Source: Lyophyllum atratum | Lineage: Eukaryota > Basidiomycota > Agaricomycetes > Agaricales > Lyophyllaceae | Length of the DNA: 64,000 nucleotides | Direction: 5' to 3' | NCBI GenBank assembly: GCA_014905825.1 | Contig: JACGCN010000002.1 | Location: 1,984,001-2,048,000 of the forward strand | In this document: piece by piece, positions 23,330 through 34,045 of the stretch | Layout: each line of letters starts with the position of its first letter | How positions within the stretch are numbered: the stretch's first letter is position 1 | Translations under genes and position numbers: made by a program | The notes under the pieces: generated by a model | What the model was told of the DNA's origin: nothing | What the model saw: only the letters and a program-made list of their open reading frames with translations | Database searches by the model: none

Positions 23330-25044
23330 TCAAGCCGCATCAGCAGGGAAGCCAGGCCCCGAGATGATAGCCTTAATGACGCCCTTGCCGTCCTCACTCT
23401 GCCCTGCGCGTGTCGCTTGGAATGCGGTGATAGCCTCCTCGAAAGTATAACTGCACAAGGCGGAAGATATATGAGTACGAGTAGGATGTTTTTCAATGTG
23501 GTGGGCACATACCGATGGGTGACCAATGGCTTCAGATCAATCTTGCCTTGGGCAACGAGAGCGATGGCAAGTGGATAATCCCCAGGCTATAAAAACATGT
23601 CAAAGACGAGGAGGTAGATGAAGGGTGTTCTCATACTCCATAGCGGAATGAACCCTTGTAGTTCAGCTCTTTTGTGGTCAGCTGCCCAATGTCAATCGTG
23701 ACATTAGGATTCCCCATCCCAACCTATTCACCGATGAGCTCGCGTACTCAGATCTAAACAAAAAGAGAAAGACGCACTTGCACGACTGTTCCACCGGACT
23801 TCGCGACATGCAGCGCTGTCTGGATAGATACTTCCGCACCGCTAGCATCGATGACGAGATCTATGGACTTGCTCCCTCTGTCTTGGATTCCCAGATCTTC
23901 CTTCATGGTCTCGGCATTTCTCCTGCTATAAGCGGTCTTGGCCTCTCCTTCTTCGAATCTGGGTGGTAGATAAACATCGGTTGCCGCATACTTCTTTGCG
24001 AACTCAAGGCGGGCGGGGTTGATGTCGACTGCAACAACGCGAGACGCGCCGAGAGCCTTTGCGACAGCCATGCATAGTAGGCCGACCGGCCCACATCCGA
24101 AGATCACAATTGATTGGTTGGCGCGGAATGCTCCAAGATTGGAGACGGAGTGGATGCCGACCGCGAGAGGCTCGATCTAATCTATATTTAGAAGATCTTT
24201 GGGGGGGGGATAGTATCCCACGTACCATAGCACCATCTTCGAGGGAAACGTTTTCTGGGAGTGGGAAGGCAAGATCCGCGGATAAACGATAATAGCGACC
24301 CAAAGTACCGTCATACGGAGGTGTAGCGGCGAAGACGATATCGGGACAAAGCTGCAGCAGAAATGGAACAATGCGCAATCAGTGACGAGGCGCTAAAATG
24401 ATGGCGTCATGCGCACCTCGTAGCGTCCAGACTTGCAGGCGTCGCACTTTCCTGTACCGTACGGATCAAATAAGCGCATATATGCTGGTTATGTTCGACG
24501 CACGACATGTTGCGCCAGGCTCCATTGCTACGCGATCCCCGACTTTGAGATGCTTGACGTCAGGACCCACTGCAGCTTGTTATCAGACAGGGAATCTTGT
24601 CTGCGATGTGCCCGATATACCTTTGGAGATCACTCCAGCGGATTCGTGACCCAAGACCTGCTCGATGGATCAGTACTTCTGTACATGTTCGGGTCTGGAG
24701 TCCTTACCATGGGATCGTTGACAATGAAGTCACCGATGCGACCTTCGACGAGGTAGTGTACCTAAGGTGCACATTGGATTCTGGCAGTGCTAAAGCGACC
24801 ATTAACCTACATCTGAACCGCAGATACCTGCATGATGCTTAGACCAAATACAAGCGAAGGATGAGGGAAATGACTTACCAGTCTTCCTCACTTCGACGAG
24901 GACCTGATCCCCAGATACTGATAGGATATGTTAATTGCAGCTGTTGAACACAGCGGGCAAGGTCAACCGACTTTCGGGGATGGGTCGCTGTTCATAAACA
25001 ACATCCTCCACGGCGCGTAGGACAAAAGATGGGTTATCAGACAT
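23330..25044 (-). CDS. Zinc-dependent polyol dehydrogenase (xylitol/sorbitol dehydrogenase)
   Basis: Medium-chain dehydrogenase that oxidises xylitol or a related polyol with NAD+. Spliced from about nine exons. It starts MSDNPSFVLRAVEDVVYEQR. The catalytic zinc region is ICGSDVHYL and LGHESAGVI. The structural zinc loop MEPGATCRKCDACKSGRYELC crosses an intron. The Rossmann motif is VIFGCGPVGLLCMAVAKALG, with an acidic residue in VVAVDINPARLEFAKK typical of NAD+ preference. It ends GVIKAIISGPGFPADAA. It keeps all four structural-zinc Cys positions, unlike many fungal xylitol dehydrogenases, so L-arabinitol or sorbitol is also a possible substrate. Intron near 24179-24226 holds a G run. Confidence 0.87.
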
Positions 25045-25447
25045 GGTGGGAGCAAGCTTCCAAGAAGATTAGCTGAGGCATCGAGTTAAAAGTGTTAGGG
25101 CCCAGGGGAATCGAACGGTCCGCTTGACCCGGGAGACGGAGAAAGCGGGCAGACTTCGGACAAACATATTTCGCGCAACCGATGTCGCGGGAACAATGCC
25201 GAGTTCCGAATCGCGTCCTCCGATCCCGCCACTTCCATATCGGGACTGACAGGCTGACGGTCAGCGCGAACCACTCGTCAGCCACGACTCCTTATAAGAT
25301 GCCTGTCTCGCGTTTTCTTCCTTTCCACTTCTTTCTTCTTCCTTTCACCTTTCGAACCTTTTCTCCTTCAACTTTTTTTCGAGCGTAGCCTTTCTTTACT
25401 TGAACTCTTTACTCTCCGTTCGATATCTTTCCTCCGAGTTGTTCATC
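25045..25447. promoter_or_regulatory. Divergent promoter, polyol dehydrogenase and kinase
   Basis: About 400 bp between two start codons. A strongly pyrimidine-rich stretch (25311-25400, C/T with few purines) precedes the kinase ATG, as is common for fungal transcription start regions. No TATA box was seen. Confidence 0.4.
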
Positions 25448-26922
25448 ATGGGTCGCATCACCGTCACCGACGCCATGCCTGACCTCACGGGACGCAGTAT
25501 CGACAATGGACGCCTCAAACTTCTGGAAAGTTTGGGGTCTGGTGCCTACGGCAAGGTCTACCGCGCACTCGAAGTGTTGTCTCCACTTGATAAGCCCATC
25601 CACTACGCCGTCAAATGCCTGCTTAGGCCGGAGAGGGGTTCCCACCAAGAGGAGTTCCAAGACCGCGAAATAAACCTACATCAGATGGTCTGCGACCATC
25701 CAAACATCGTGACACTCCATCGAGCCATCGTCGACGAAAATTATGTCTACGTCATCCTCGATCTCTGTGCTGGTGGAGATCTGTTCACTGCCATAACCGA
25801 AACCCAAATCTTCCACAATAACGTGCAACTTGTCAAGGACTCGTTCGTTCAACTCATCGATGCTGTCCTCCACTGTCATGAGAAGAGCGTTTTCCATCGG
25901 GATATCAAACCGGAAAATGTTCTTTGCTCGGAAGCAGGTGCCGACATTCGTCTCGCCGACTTTGGTCTTTCAATCCAAGATCCAATATCGACAGATTTTG
26001 GCTGCGGCAGCTCCTACTACATGAGCCCTGGTTAGTTCATAATAACTCTACTTCACGTTTCGTTACTGATGTCCGCCTCCTCCTTTCAGAGTGTATCGGG
26101 AAGGAGCTCTCGGTTGGTCGGTACTCTACTCGTCATAGCGATATCTGGTCTCTGGGTGTCATCCTCACGAACATGATTTCTGGTCGCAACCCATGGCGCT
26201 ATGCAACAACCAAGGACGATTGCTTTGCTGCGTATCTCCACGACAGAGACTTCCTTCGCCAAGTCCTTCCCATCTCTCATGGGGCCAATGCCATCCTGAA
26301 ACGAATCTTCACTATCAACCCCTTGAGTCGCATCTCCTTGACGGACCTACGCGAAGAGATCTTGATTCTTGACACTTTTTTCATGACGGAGGAAGAGATA
26401 TCTGGTGCTAGTCCGGCAGTAGGCGCGGTCGCGAAGATACTTTCAGAGGGCAAACCGCGGCAGGCAACGGTGATCGAAACTGATGGCGACACTGTGCATG
26501 GATCTACCGACAAGACAGACAGTTCAGTCAGTTCAGATGAAGTCTATGCTTTCGATAGCCCCCCGGACGACTCCGATGCTCCATCCTCGTTCATAATACC
26601 GTCATCTGCGTTCCTGACCGTTCCCGGCGCGGACTTGGACACTGACTCGGCTTCTCCGAGTGCGCGGGCCTCTGGTTCAACAAACTCAGGCTCAGACAGC
26701 GATGGACCTATCACGCCTGCTACCTATCCTGTCGATCCTGCCATCGAGGTTCCCGACTTCCCAGAGGGCGAAGGCCTCTACCAGGCATCCTTGTTTCCTG
26801 TCTCTGCGGACCCCCCTAAGCCGACTGGATCCAAGATCAAGAAAGCCTTCAAGCGCAAACGGCTTATCCGCCTGGCCTTCGAGCGAATCAAGGGCATTTC
26901 GTCCGGAAGTGGCTCGTCGTGA
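25448..26922 (+). CDS. Serine/threonine protein kinase, Ran1/Pat1-like
   Basis: Single intron, 26031-26089. The kinase domain is complete: GSGAYGKVYRA (P-loop), YAVKCL (Lys), HRDIKPENVLC (catalytic loop), LADFGLS (DFG) and MSPECIG (APE region, split by the intron), then DIWSLGVILTNMISGRNPW. The layout and the FGCGSSYYMSPE activation end are typical of fungal Ran1/Vhs1/Sks1 kinases, which act in nutrient and meiosis control. A tail of about 170 residues rich in Ser/Asp/Pro follows, ending in a basic helix (GSKIKKAFKRKRLIRLAFER). About 471 aa. The first ATG in frame is upstream at 25400, but 25448 (MGRITVTDAM) lies nearer the fold. Confidence 0.86.
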
Positions 26923-27328
26923 ATAACATGTCTCACCATGTACTCTACCTCTGTTGTGTTCTTATAGCTTCAGAGCATTGGACAATGAATCCGTGTTAAA
27001 ATTCTTATGATCAGGAGACCCTTGAGGAAAATGGCAAGAGTCGCGTTAGGCGGATGGCATAAAAAGCACGCCATCTTAGTTGTCAACCGATGGGCCCCTT
27101 TTTTTCTTTTTTCGTGCAAATCGTGCTATCGTTGGATCCAATCCCGATTGAAGGATGTAGCGCCTCATGTCCTCGACACTTTCGGCCGGGCAGATCAGAT
27201 TTTCAAATTTGATTTATCGATGATCAAGCACGTGCGCGTTTTGGTAAAAGTCGCAATTGTGAGGAGCAACCACTCCTCAGTATCGTACCACCATCCCCAA
27301 ATTTCTTCATCTCATCCGTCTACGCAAA
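26923..27328. promoter_or_regulatory. MET6 upstream region
   Basis: About 400 bp between the kinase stop and the methionine synthase ATG. No gene was recognised. The last 70 bp are C/A-rich as in many highly expressed fungal promoters. Confidence 0.35.
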
Positions 27329-30069
27329 ATGGTTCTCTCTAGCGTCCTCGGTTTCCCCCGCATTGGTAGGATTGTGTGCTTCTCCATATACTTGATTGCG
27401 ATGAGTAACGCGTGCGATTCTTGTTTCTAGGAGCGAATCGTGAGGTCAAGAAGGCCGTCGAAGCCTACTGGGCTGGCAAAATCTCTGCGGATGACCTTAC
27501 CAAGGCTGCCGCCGATGTGAAGAAGACAAGCTGGACCAGCGTCAAGGCCCAGGGCGTCGACTTCGTCCCCAGGTATGTTTCCAGATCGCCATCGATCACT
27601 CAGAAATTTGATACTGACTCGGAACGCTATCAGTGGTGAATTCTCGCTCTACGATCACGTCCTTGATCACTCCGCTGCTTTCAACGTTATTCCCAAACGA
27701 TATGTCGGACTTGGTCTGTCACCTCTCGACGTGTACTTCGCCATGGGTCGTGGTCGCCAGGCCGAGAACGTCGATGTCCCCGCGTCAGAGATGAAGAAGT
27801 GGTAAGTTCTACTTCTCCATATCTCGGCAATCGATCTTGTTATCCCCATTTTCTCCCTAACATGATCAATGATCGCTGACGACTTTCCTTATCTATTCAG
27901 GTTTGACTCGAACTACCACTTCGTAGTCCCTGAGTTCTCTGAGGAGACTGACTTCAAGTTGAACTTCAACAAGGCTGTTGAGGAATTCAAAGAGGCTCAG
28001 GCTGCTGGTGTCACAACCCGCCCCGTGGTCCTTGGACCCATCTCTTTCTTGGTTCTCGGCAAGGCCGCCAAGAGTGCCAAGCTCGGCTTCCAGCCCATCT
28101 CTCTCCTCCCCAAGCTCCTCCCATTTACCACACACTCCTCGCTGACCTCAAGGCTGCCGGCGCTGAGTGGGTTCAAGTTGATGAGCCCGTCCTGGTCCTT
28201 GACAGCGCTGCCACCCTCGAGAAGGAGTTCACCACTGCCTACACGGAGCTTGCTCCCATTGCCCCCAAGATCCTCCTGACCACCTACTTCTCCCGCCTCG
28301 ACGGCAACCTCCCCTTCGTTGCGAAGCTCCCCGTTGCAGGTCTCCACATCGACCTTGACCGTGAACCCGGCCAGCTCCAAGACGTCGTCGATGCAGTAAA
28401 GAACACCGACATCGTCCTTTCACTGGGTCTGGTCTCAGGTCGCAACATCTGGAAGACCGACTTTGATGCTGCTATCAAGTTGGCACAGGTCGCTGTTGCT
28501 GCTCTAGGTCAGGAACGCGTCATCGTTGCGACATCGTCCTCGCTTCTCCACACTCCCGTCACCCTCGCTACTGAGAACAAGCTCACCGACGAGCAGAAGG
28601 ATTGGTTCTCCTTTGCCTTGGAGAAGGCTGCCGAGGTTTCCGTCATTGCTGCAGTCCTCTCCGACTCCCAGGATGCCAAGGTCGCTGCCGCTCTCGAGGC
28701 TAACAAGGCGTCCATCGCCAAGCGCCGTGAGTTTGAGGAGACATCTGATGATAGTGTCCGCAAACGTGTTGCCGCCATCACTCCTGACCAGTTGGAGCGC
28801 AAGAGCCCCTTCGCCGTCCGCAAGGAGATTCAGGCGAAGCATTTCCACCTCCCTAAGTTCCCCACAACCACCATTGGATCTTTCCCTGTACGCCTCATCA
28901 TCATCTATACTTTCACAAATTATCTAACGGCTTGCATCTAGCAAACCAAAGAGATCCGTCTTGCTCGTTCCAAGTTCAACAAGGGAGAGATCACTGAGGA
29001 ACAATACGAGGATTTCATCAAGAAGGAGATTGAGACTGTCGTCCGATTCCAGGAGAAGATCGGCCTTGATCTGTTGGTCCACGGCGAACCTGAGAGGAAT
29101 GACATGGTTCAGTACTTCGGCGAGCATCTTCAGGGCTTCGTCTTTACCCAGAACGCATGGGTTCAGAGCTACGGTTCTCGGTAAGTCCCTTGGATTGCGT
29201 TAGTACTAGCATACCGCTAACAGGACATGTATAGTTATGTCCGCCCTCCCATCATCGTCTCTGACGTTAGCCGTCCCGCCCCTATCACCGTCAAGTGGAG
29301 CAGCTTTGCCCAGAGCGTCACCCAGAACCCCATGAAGGGAATGCTCACTGGCCCTGTCACCATTCTTAACTGGTCTTTCCCCGTGCGGATGTGACCCGTG
29401 AGCTGCAATCCAAGCAGCTTGCTCTCGCTCTCCGCGACGAGGTTATCGATCTCGAGAAGGCTGGCATCAACGCCATCCAGGTCGACGAGCCCGCCATCCG
29501 TGAGGGTGTAAGTCATTCCACGCAGCGTTGTATTTATCATACTGATTGATCTCTTTCGATAAGCTTCCTCTCCGCCGCGCAGATTGGGAAGCCTACCTCG
29601 GCTGGGCCGTCGACTCCTTCAAGCTCGCCACTGCCGGCGTCACCGATCGTCTCCAGACCCACTCGCACTTCTGCTACTCCGACTTTGACGACATCTTCCC
29701 CTCCATTCAACGTCTCGACGCCGACGTTATCTCTATCGAGGCCTCTAAGAGTGACATGAAGCTCCTCAACACCTTCAAGCAATATGGCTACTCCAACCAG
29801 ATCGGCCCCGGTGTCTACGACATCCACTCTCCCCGTATTCCCTCTGAGCAGGAGATCAAAGACCGTCTCAAGCTATGCTCGATATCCTTCCTGACTCTCT
29901 GCTCTTCGTCAACCCTGTCAGTGTCCCTTTTTCATTTATTTCTCATTGGTCACTGACTGTCTTGTGTTTATAGGATTGCGGTCTGAAGACTCGTGGCTGG
30001 AAGGAGACTGAGGCCGCCCTCGTCAACCTCGTCAATGCGGCCAGGTGGGCCCGCGAGACTTATGCTTAA
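27329..30069 (+). CDS. MET6: Cobalamin-independent methionine synthase, with three single-base deletions
   Basis: Transfers a methyl group from methyltetrahydrofolate-triglutamate to homocysteine. It starts [20 protein letters not shown] (intron inside), then the N-terminal barrel ([18 protein letters not shown]). The linker [20 protein letters not shown] leads to the catalytic barrel: [49 protein letters not shown], and [15 protein letters not shown] near the end. These include the His/Cys zinc ligands. Each of three G/C runs lacks one base and breaks the frame: the CCC at 28120-28122, the CCCC at 29379-29382 and the single G at 29872. Everything between is intact and codon-like. Sequencing error is more likely than decay. 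Confidence 0.9.
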
Positions 30070-30451
30070 AGGTCTCCGCTCCTCCGCTTCAACAGCGCTC
30101 GCGTACTGGTTAATTTAAAAGCAACGCTCTCTTTCACCAAGAGTGGCGTTGTGTTCTTGACCGTTTGTTAGTTGGGCGATTCGCACCGTCGGCATGCCGA
30201 TGGTGGAGTGGGGCGCAGATGCTGCTATCTGGCCTGCTAAGTGCTTCGATGGGAGGCAGGAGCTTTGCGACGTCGGTGTAGTAGTATTCGGATTTCAACA
30301 ATCCCCGCGACTGTATTTTACTAGGAAATATGTATTCGAACGCAATGACTGATATTCGGTCACCAAGCATTGAATTGTCGACAGATTTTGGACAAGTTTG
30401 AACGGCAGTGAGCCGCATAATTTTGGAAAGGTTTTCGCTGGCGTGCATATG
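30070..30451. other. Intergenic after MET6
   Basis: About 380 bp downstream of MET6. A minus-strand frame crosses it without recognisable domains. Nothing else was seen. Confidence 0.35.
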
Positions 30452-30736
30452 CTACATGTCTAGAGATTCTAGGGCTACAATGAAGTTTGCGAAAAGGTCC
30501 AAGGTGTGATAATAATGATAAGTGTCCGGGTGTCCAAATTCAACGACTTTTTCAACAGCTTCCAGCCCCGCCTCATAACCAGCGTCACCCTGCTCCGTGG
30601 TGGCAAAAATGCTTTGATGACGACATGCAGCCATGAACGAGCCCGTCCAGGCTAGTAGCAGACGAAGTGCCTGGTGTTTCTTGCCCCCGTAGGGAAATCG
30701 AGAGCGCCGGGGCGAGAACCAGGGTGTCTTCCACAA
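30452..30736 (-). CDS. Possible exon of an unknown gene
   Basis: An open frame of 94 codons ending at 30452. Its second half (LLLAWTGSFMAACRHQSIFA...GYEAGLEAVEKVVEFGHPDTY) looks like folded protein and not like the antisense of anything. No family was recognised, and a convincing upstream exon was not found. It may be the last exon of a gene that starts at 31084, or a relic. Confidence 0.25.
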   Translation of the reverse strand: MWKTPWFSPRRSRFPYGGKKHQALRLLLAWTGSFMAACRHQSIFATTEQGDAGYEAGLEAVEKVVEFGHPDTYHYYHTLDLFANFIVALESLDM

Positions 30737-30838
30737 TGCGGAGGGCGCCCAATGGGCAGGCTGCGAGCTCTGAGCTGTAGCAGGAGGTGTGACGCAACTG
30801 CGGATGGGGATATAGCATCCTCTGTGCTTTTGGCGGAT

Positions 30839-31084
30839 TTAGTTCCTGGCGCCCAAGAACCTCTTCAGACCGGACTTGACGGATGAAACGGATGAGCCGC
30901 TCGAAGACCTTTTAGTGGTCGTGGATTGGTTTTGGTTCGAGGGACGGAGGACCTGGCGCAGGTCCTGGTATGCCGCATGGGTATCACGGGGAGATTGGGA
31001 GGAGGGGATGAAGAGGTTGAAGGCGTTGGGGGAGGTGGGGGAGGAGGGGAAGAAGGAGTAGGAGTTGATGTTGGAGTAAGACAT
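30839..31084 (-). CDS. Small hypothetical protein, Ser-rich
   Basis: A single frame of 81 codons starting MSYSNINSYSFFPSSPTSPN and ending SSVSSVKSGLKRFLGARN, with a basic C-terminus and a Ser/Thr-rich middle. It has no domain that I know. The start context and the compositional pattern are plausible for a short disordered protein. It could also be the first exon of a longer gene extending to about 30452. Confidence 0.35.
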   Translation of the reverse strand: MSYSNINSYSFFPSSPTSPNAFNLFIPSSQSPRDTHAAYQDLRQVLRPSNQNQSTTTKRSSSGSSVSSVKSGLKRFLGARN

Positions 31085-31716
31085 TTGCAGTATGCTGGTC
31101 GCTGACTAGACGATGCAAAGACTGGGTTGGGGAGAAGGGGGGATTGGGTTTGGGGAATGGAAAGGGAGACTGAGATGGGGTGACTAGTACTGCAGCAGTA
31201 CTGATGAAGAAACATCGGTCCGTCCTTACCTGCTTAAATAGCGGAATCCCTCGCCCCAGGGTCCATGCCTCGAGGCTGGATTGGAAGTCAATCCGAGCGC
31301 CCATGGATACCACTGTCGGAGGTCTGTTACCAGGCAGAATTACTACTTCGGGCAATAAGTACAGCAAGGTAAGCACGGTTGCGTAGTAACAGGAGGAGAA
31401 ACCATGGAAACGATAGCAAGAACCGCTCTTCGTTTGCACATCCTGCTCACTCGAAATGGCCGGACAATGTTGGGGAGGACGAGTTGGGGTTTGTTTGGGC
31501 GCCAGCTCTAAATGCAAAGATAGACAAACATGACAGCTCGTTCGGTTAACTTTACGCCACAAGTCACCATGACAACTTGAATGGCCTGACCTAGTCTTTG
31601 TCTTCCTCCGAGGCTCTTTGGCAATTGCTCTCACTTGAATGCAGTAAATAAAGTATACAATATATGTCGACGAATTCTCAAAAGTCCTAGGTTCTCTTCC
31701 TCGGCAGATTGACCAC
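31085..31716. other. Intergenic between the small ORF and photolyase
   Basis: About 630 bp. The part nearest the small ORF (up to about 31160) is strongly G-rich on the plus strand, i.e. C-rich upstream of the minus-strand ORF. A long minus frame here is a Pro/Ser-rich shadow of that bias. No gene was supported. Confidence 0.4.
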
Positions 31717-33967
31717 TCATTGTTCGCCTGGATTCTTAAACCTTCTCAAAGCTCGCTCCCTTGATTCGTTGTGCTTCACTATCGGCCGAGGATAACCAAG
31801 TTTATCTGCTGCTGCTGCCGACAGGTTGTGTAGGTCTGCATATCCGTCGTCAGCGAATCTGCAGAAAAGCGGAAGGATGAGCTTACCAGGCCCCCTTAGC
31901 TTTCGGAGCTCCGGAACCCAATTCCTGATGAAGTCTCCAGTAGGATCCGCCTTTTCTTACATCAGATTCAACACAAGCACTCAGTGTTTTTAGCTCTCAC
32001 CTTTAGGCTTTGGGTGTACGGGTTGAAAATCCTGAAGTAAGGACAAGGGTCAACCCCAGTGCTTGCACTCCACTGCCAGCCCCCATTGTTCGATGCGAGG
32101 TCTCCGTCAATCAACTGTTCCATGAAATACTACAAAAGATAGTTAGCATGTATTGTATGAAGTGATGTCGATAATTACATACCCTTTCCCCGACTCTCCA
32201 GTCGATCATTAAGTCCTTCGTCAAAAACATGGCGGTTATCATTCTCATCCGGTTGTGGACCCACCCCATTTCCTTTAAGCACCGCATGGTAGCATCGACT
32301 ATAGGCACTCCTGTCTTACCCTCTTTCCAGCTGTTCAGGATCTCGCTGTCTTGATCAGCTTCTCCGGCGGCAAGTGTGCTATCTGTGGGTGCTTGATGAT
32401 CCTCCCACACGACCGCAGAGAACTTTTCTAGGAAAGGCCTGCCCATGGAGACCCTAGGAAACCCGACGAGCACGCAGGTGTAGAAGTCTCGCCAGGCGAG
32501 TTCTTGAACCCATCGCCCGATGCCTGAAGTTCTGTCTCCGTCGACCTTATCCGCCTTGAGAAGCAGCATGGTAGCTCTAACACAGGCACGAATGGATATT
32601 ACACCAGCGGAAAGGTAAGCGCTGATCATGACAATGCGCATTAGCACATTGATCGAAGTCAAATAATTTGTGACATCACCTGAGTCTGCTGGTGGTGTCT
32701 CGATCTGCTCTGTCGCGATCCTTGCCGTAGTTCAGGATGCGATTCGATTTGGTGGACTGTTCCGCGCCTTCTGCGAGGGGATTCACTGCTCCGAGCTGGG
32801 ATGGTCGGGCTTTCGTCAAGAGAAATTGTTGCAAAATCTGTTCAACTTTAGACAATGCATTCATTGACAGTACCTCAGAAATCGTACCTCTGCTGCAACA
32901 CCCTCGCCGGCTGGCCAGACTTCGCACATTCTCTTGGCATCTTCTTCTTCAAGTTCAAAGCCATCAACGGCAGTAGGGACGGGTGTTTCGAATAAGGAAG
33001 CAAATTTCTTCGACTCATGAATGGAGTCTGAATTAGATTCGGGCATCGGACAATCTTCCAAGTAATAAGGGATGTTGCCGTTGAGAACTGTGAGCCAATT
33101 GCGCTGGTAGGGCGAATACACCTGAGGAACGATTTTAATAAAAGGTCTAAAACTAAGCTGGAGCCACCCACGGCGTAACTCTTCTTCTCCTTGGTGAGAA
33201 TGACGCCAGGTTCGACGATGCATTTATTGTGGACAAATGTAGGTTCGACACCATGGGCCTTGGCGAGTTCGCATATTTTGATGTCACGACAAAGCTCATC
33301 AACCTCGTATTCCATGTTGGCATAAAGACTTGTGCAATTTAAACTAGTCACCAAGGTTATTATACGCGAGGGCAGCGTTCGGCGGGGCGTATGGGTAATC
33401 GTGTGAAGCGGAATGTGGAGGTCAGCTAGCGTAGCCTATATGTGTCATGAGGCCAATGTTTGTAGACAGTCTGAAGAGGGGCTGACCTTGAGCTTCGAAA
33501 GGTTTCGCAGTGTAAAATCAATCCTCCGCGCAGACCTATCATGTGCGATGTAATCTTGAGGGCTGAGTGCAAACAGAACAACGACAGGTATTCCCTCCTT
33601 ATGTGCTTGTTGCGAGGCCAGAGACAGCGCTCTGTTATCGGACACTATGCGTAACGAACGGTCAATGACCCAAGCCGCGCTGAAGGGACCGGAGCGTACC
33701 TCGAAGGTCTCCCATTCGCATCCAGTAAACGATAGACTCGCCTTTGAGGGAATCCTTGACCGAGCCTTTCATCGCGTTCTGGAGTTTGAGAAGAGGCGGG
33801 TCTGAGTCGACGGCCGCTGCTGCTTCAGCCGTCGCGACCTTGTTGGGTCGAAAGGCTGTTTGTGCTGTTCGCATACGCTTCGGAGAGGCACTGAGGGTAA
33901 GACTGTGTTCTCTGGAGCGCTTAGACATTGCTCTTGTCGCTGTTGCCCACGACGTCCTTGCGAACAT
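31717..33967 (-). CDS. PHR1: Deoxyribodipyrimidine photolyase (CPD photolyase, class I)
   Basis: Repairs UV-induced pyrimidine dimers with light, using FAD and an antenna. The N-terminal alpha/beta domain starts near [10 protein letters not shown] and includes [20 protein letters not shown]. The linker is long. The FAD domain holds [39 protein letters not shown], the strongly conserved [37 protein letters not shown] and [20 protein letters not shown], and ends [11 protein letters not shown]. About nine introns; each join that I checked stays in frame. The first Met (33967) adds a basic, Ser/Thr/Ala-rich leader, and a second Met lies at 33928 before SKRSREH and a PKRMRT nuclear-type signal. 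Both start sites may be used. Confidence 0.9.
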
Positions 33968-34045
33968 GAGGAAGGCATTTTTTGAGACGCGTCGCTGTCA
34001 GTTCGATCTCAAGCCGTGATCGCGATGGTACGCATTATGATGTCA

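Noticed and set aside
25096..25160. GGGGAATCGAACGG, like an antisense tRNA T arm
   Set aside because: The acceptor stem, anticodon arm and D arm cannot be formed around it.
27329..30069. MET6 as a true pseudogene
   Set aside because: All three lesions are single deletions in G/C runs and no other damage is seen, so sequencing error is the simpler reading. Kept open in the findings.
30984..31634. 216-codon minus-strand frame
   Set aside because: Pro/Ser-rich, it follows a C-rich strand bias, overlaps the small ORF in another frame and lacks any recognisable domain.
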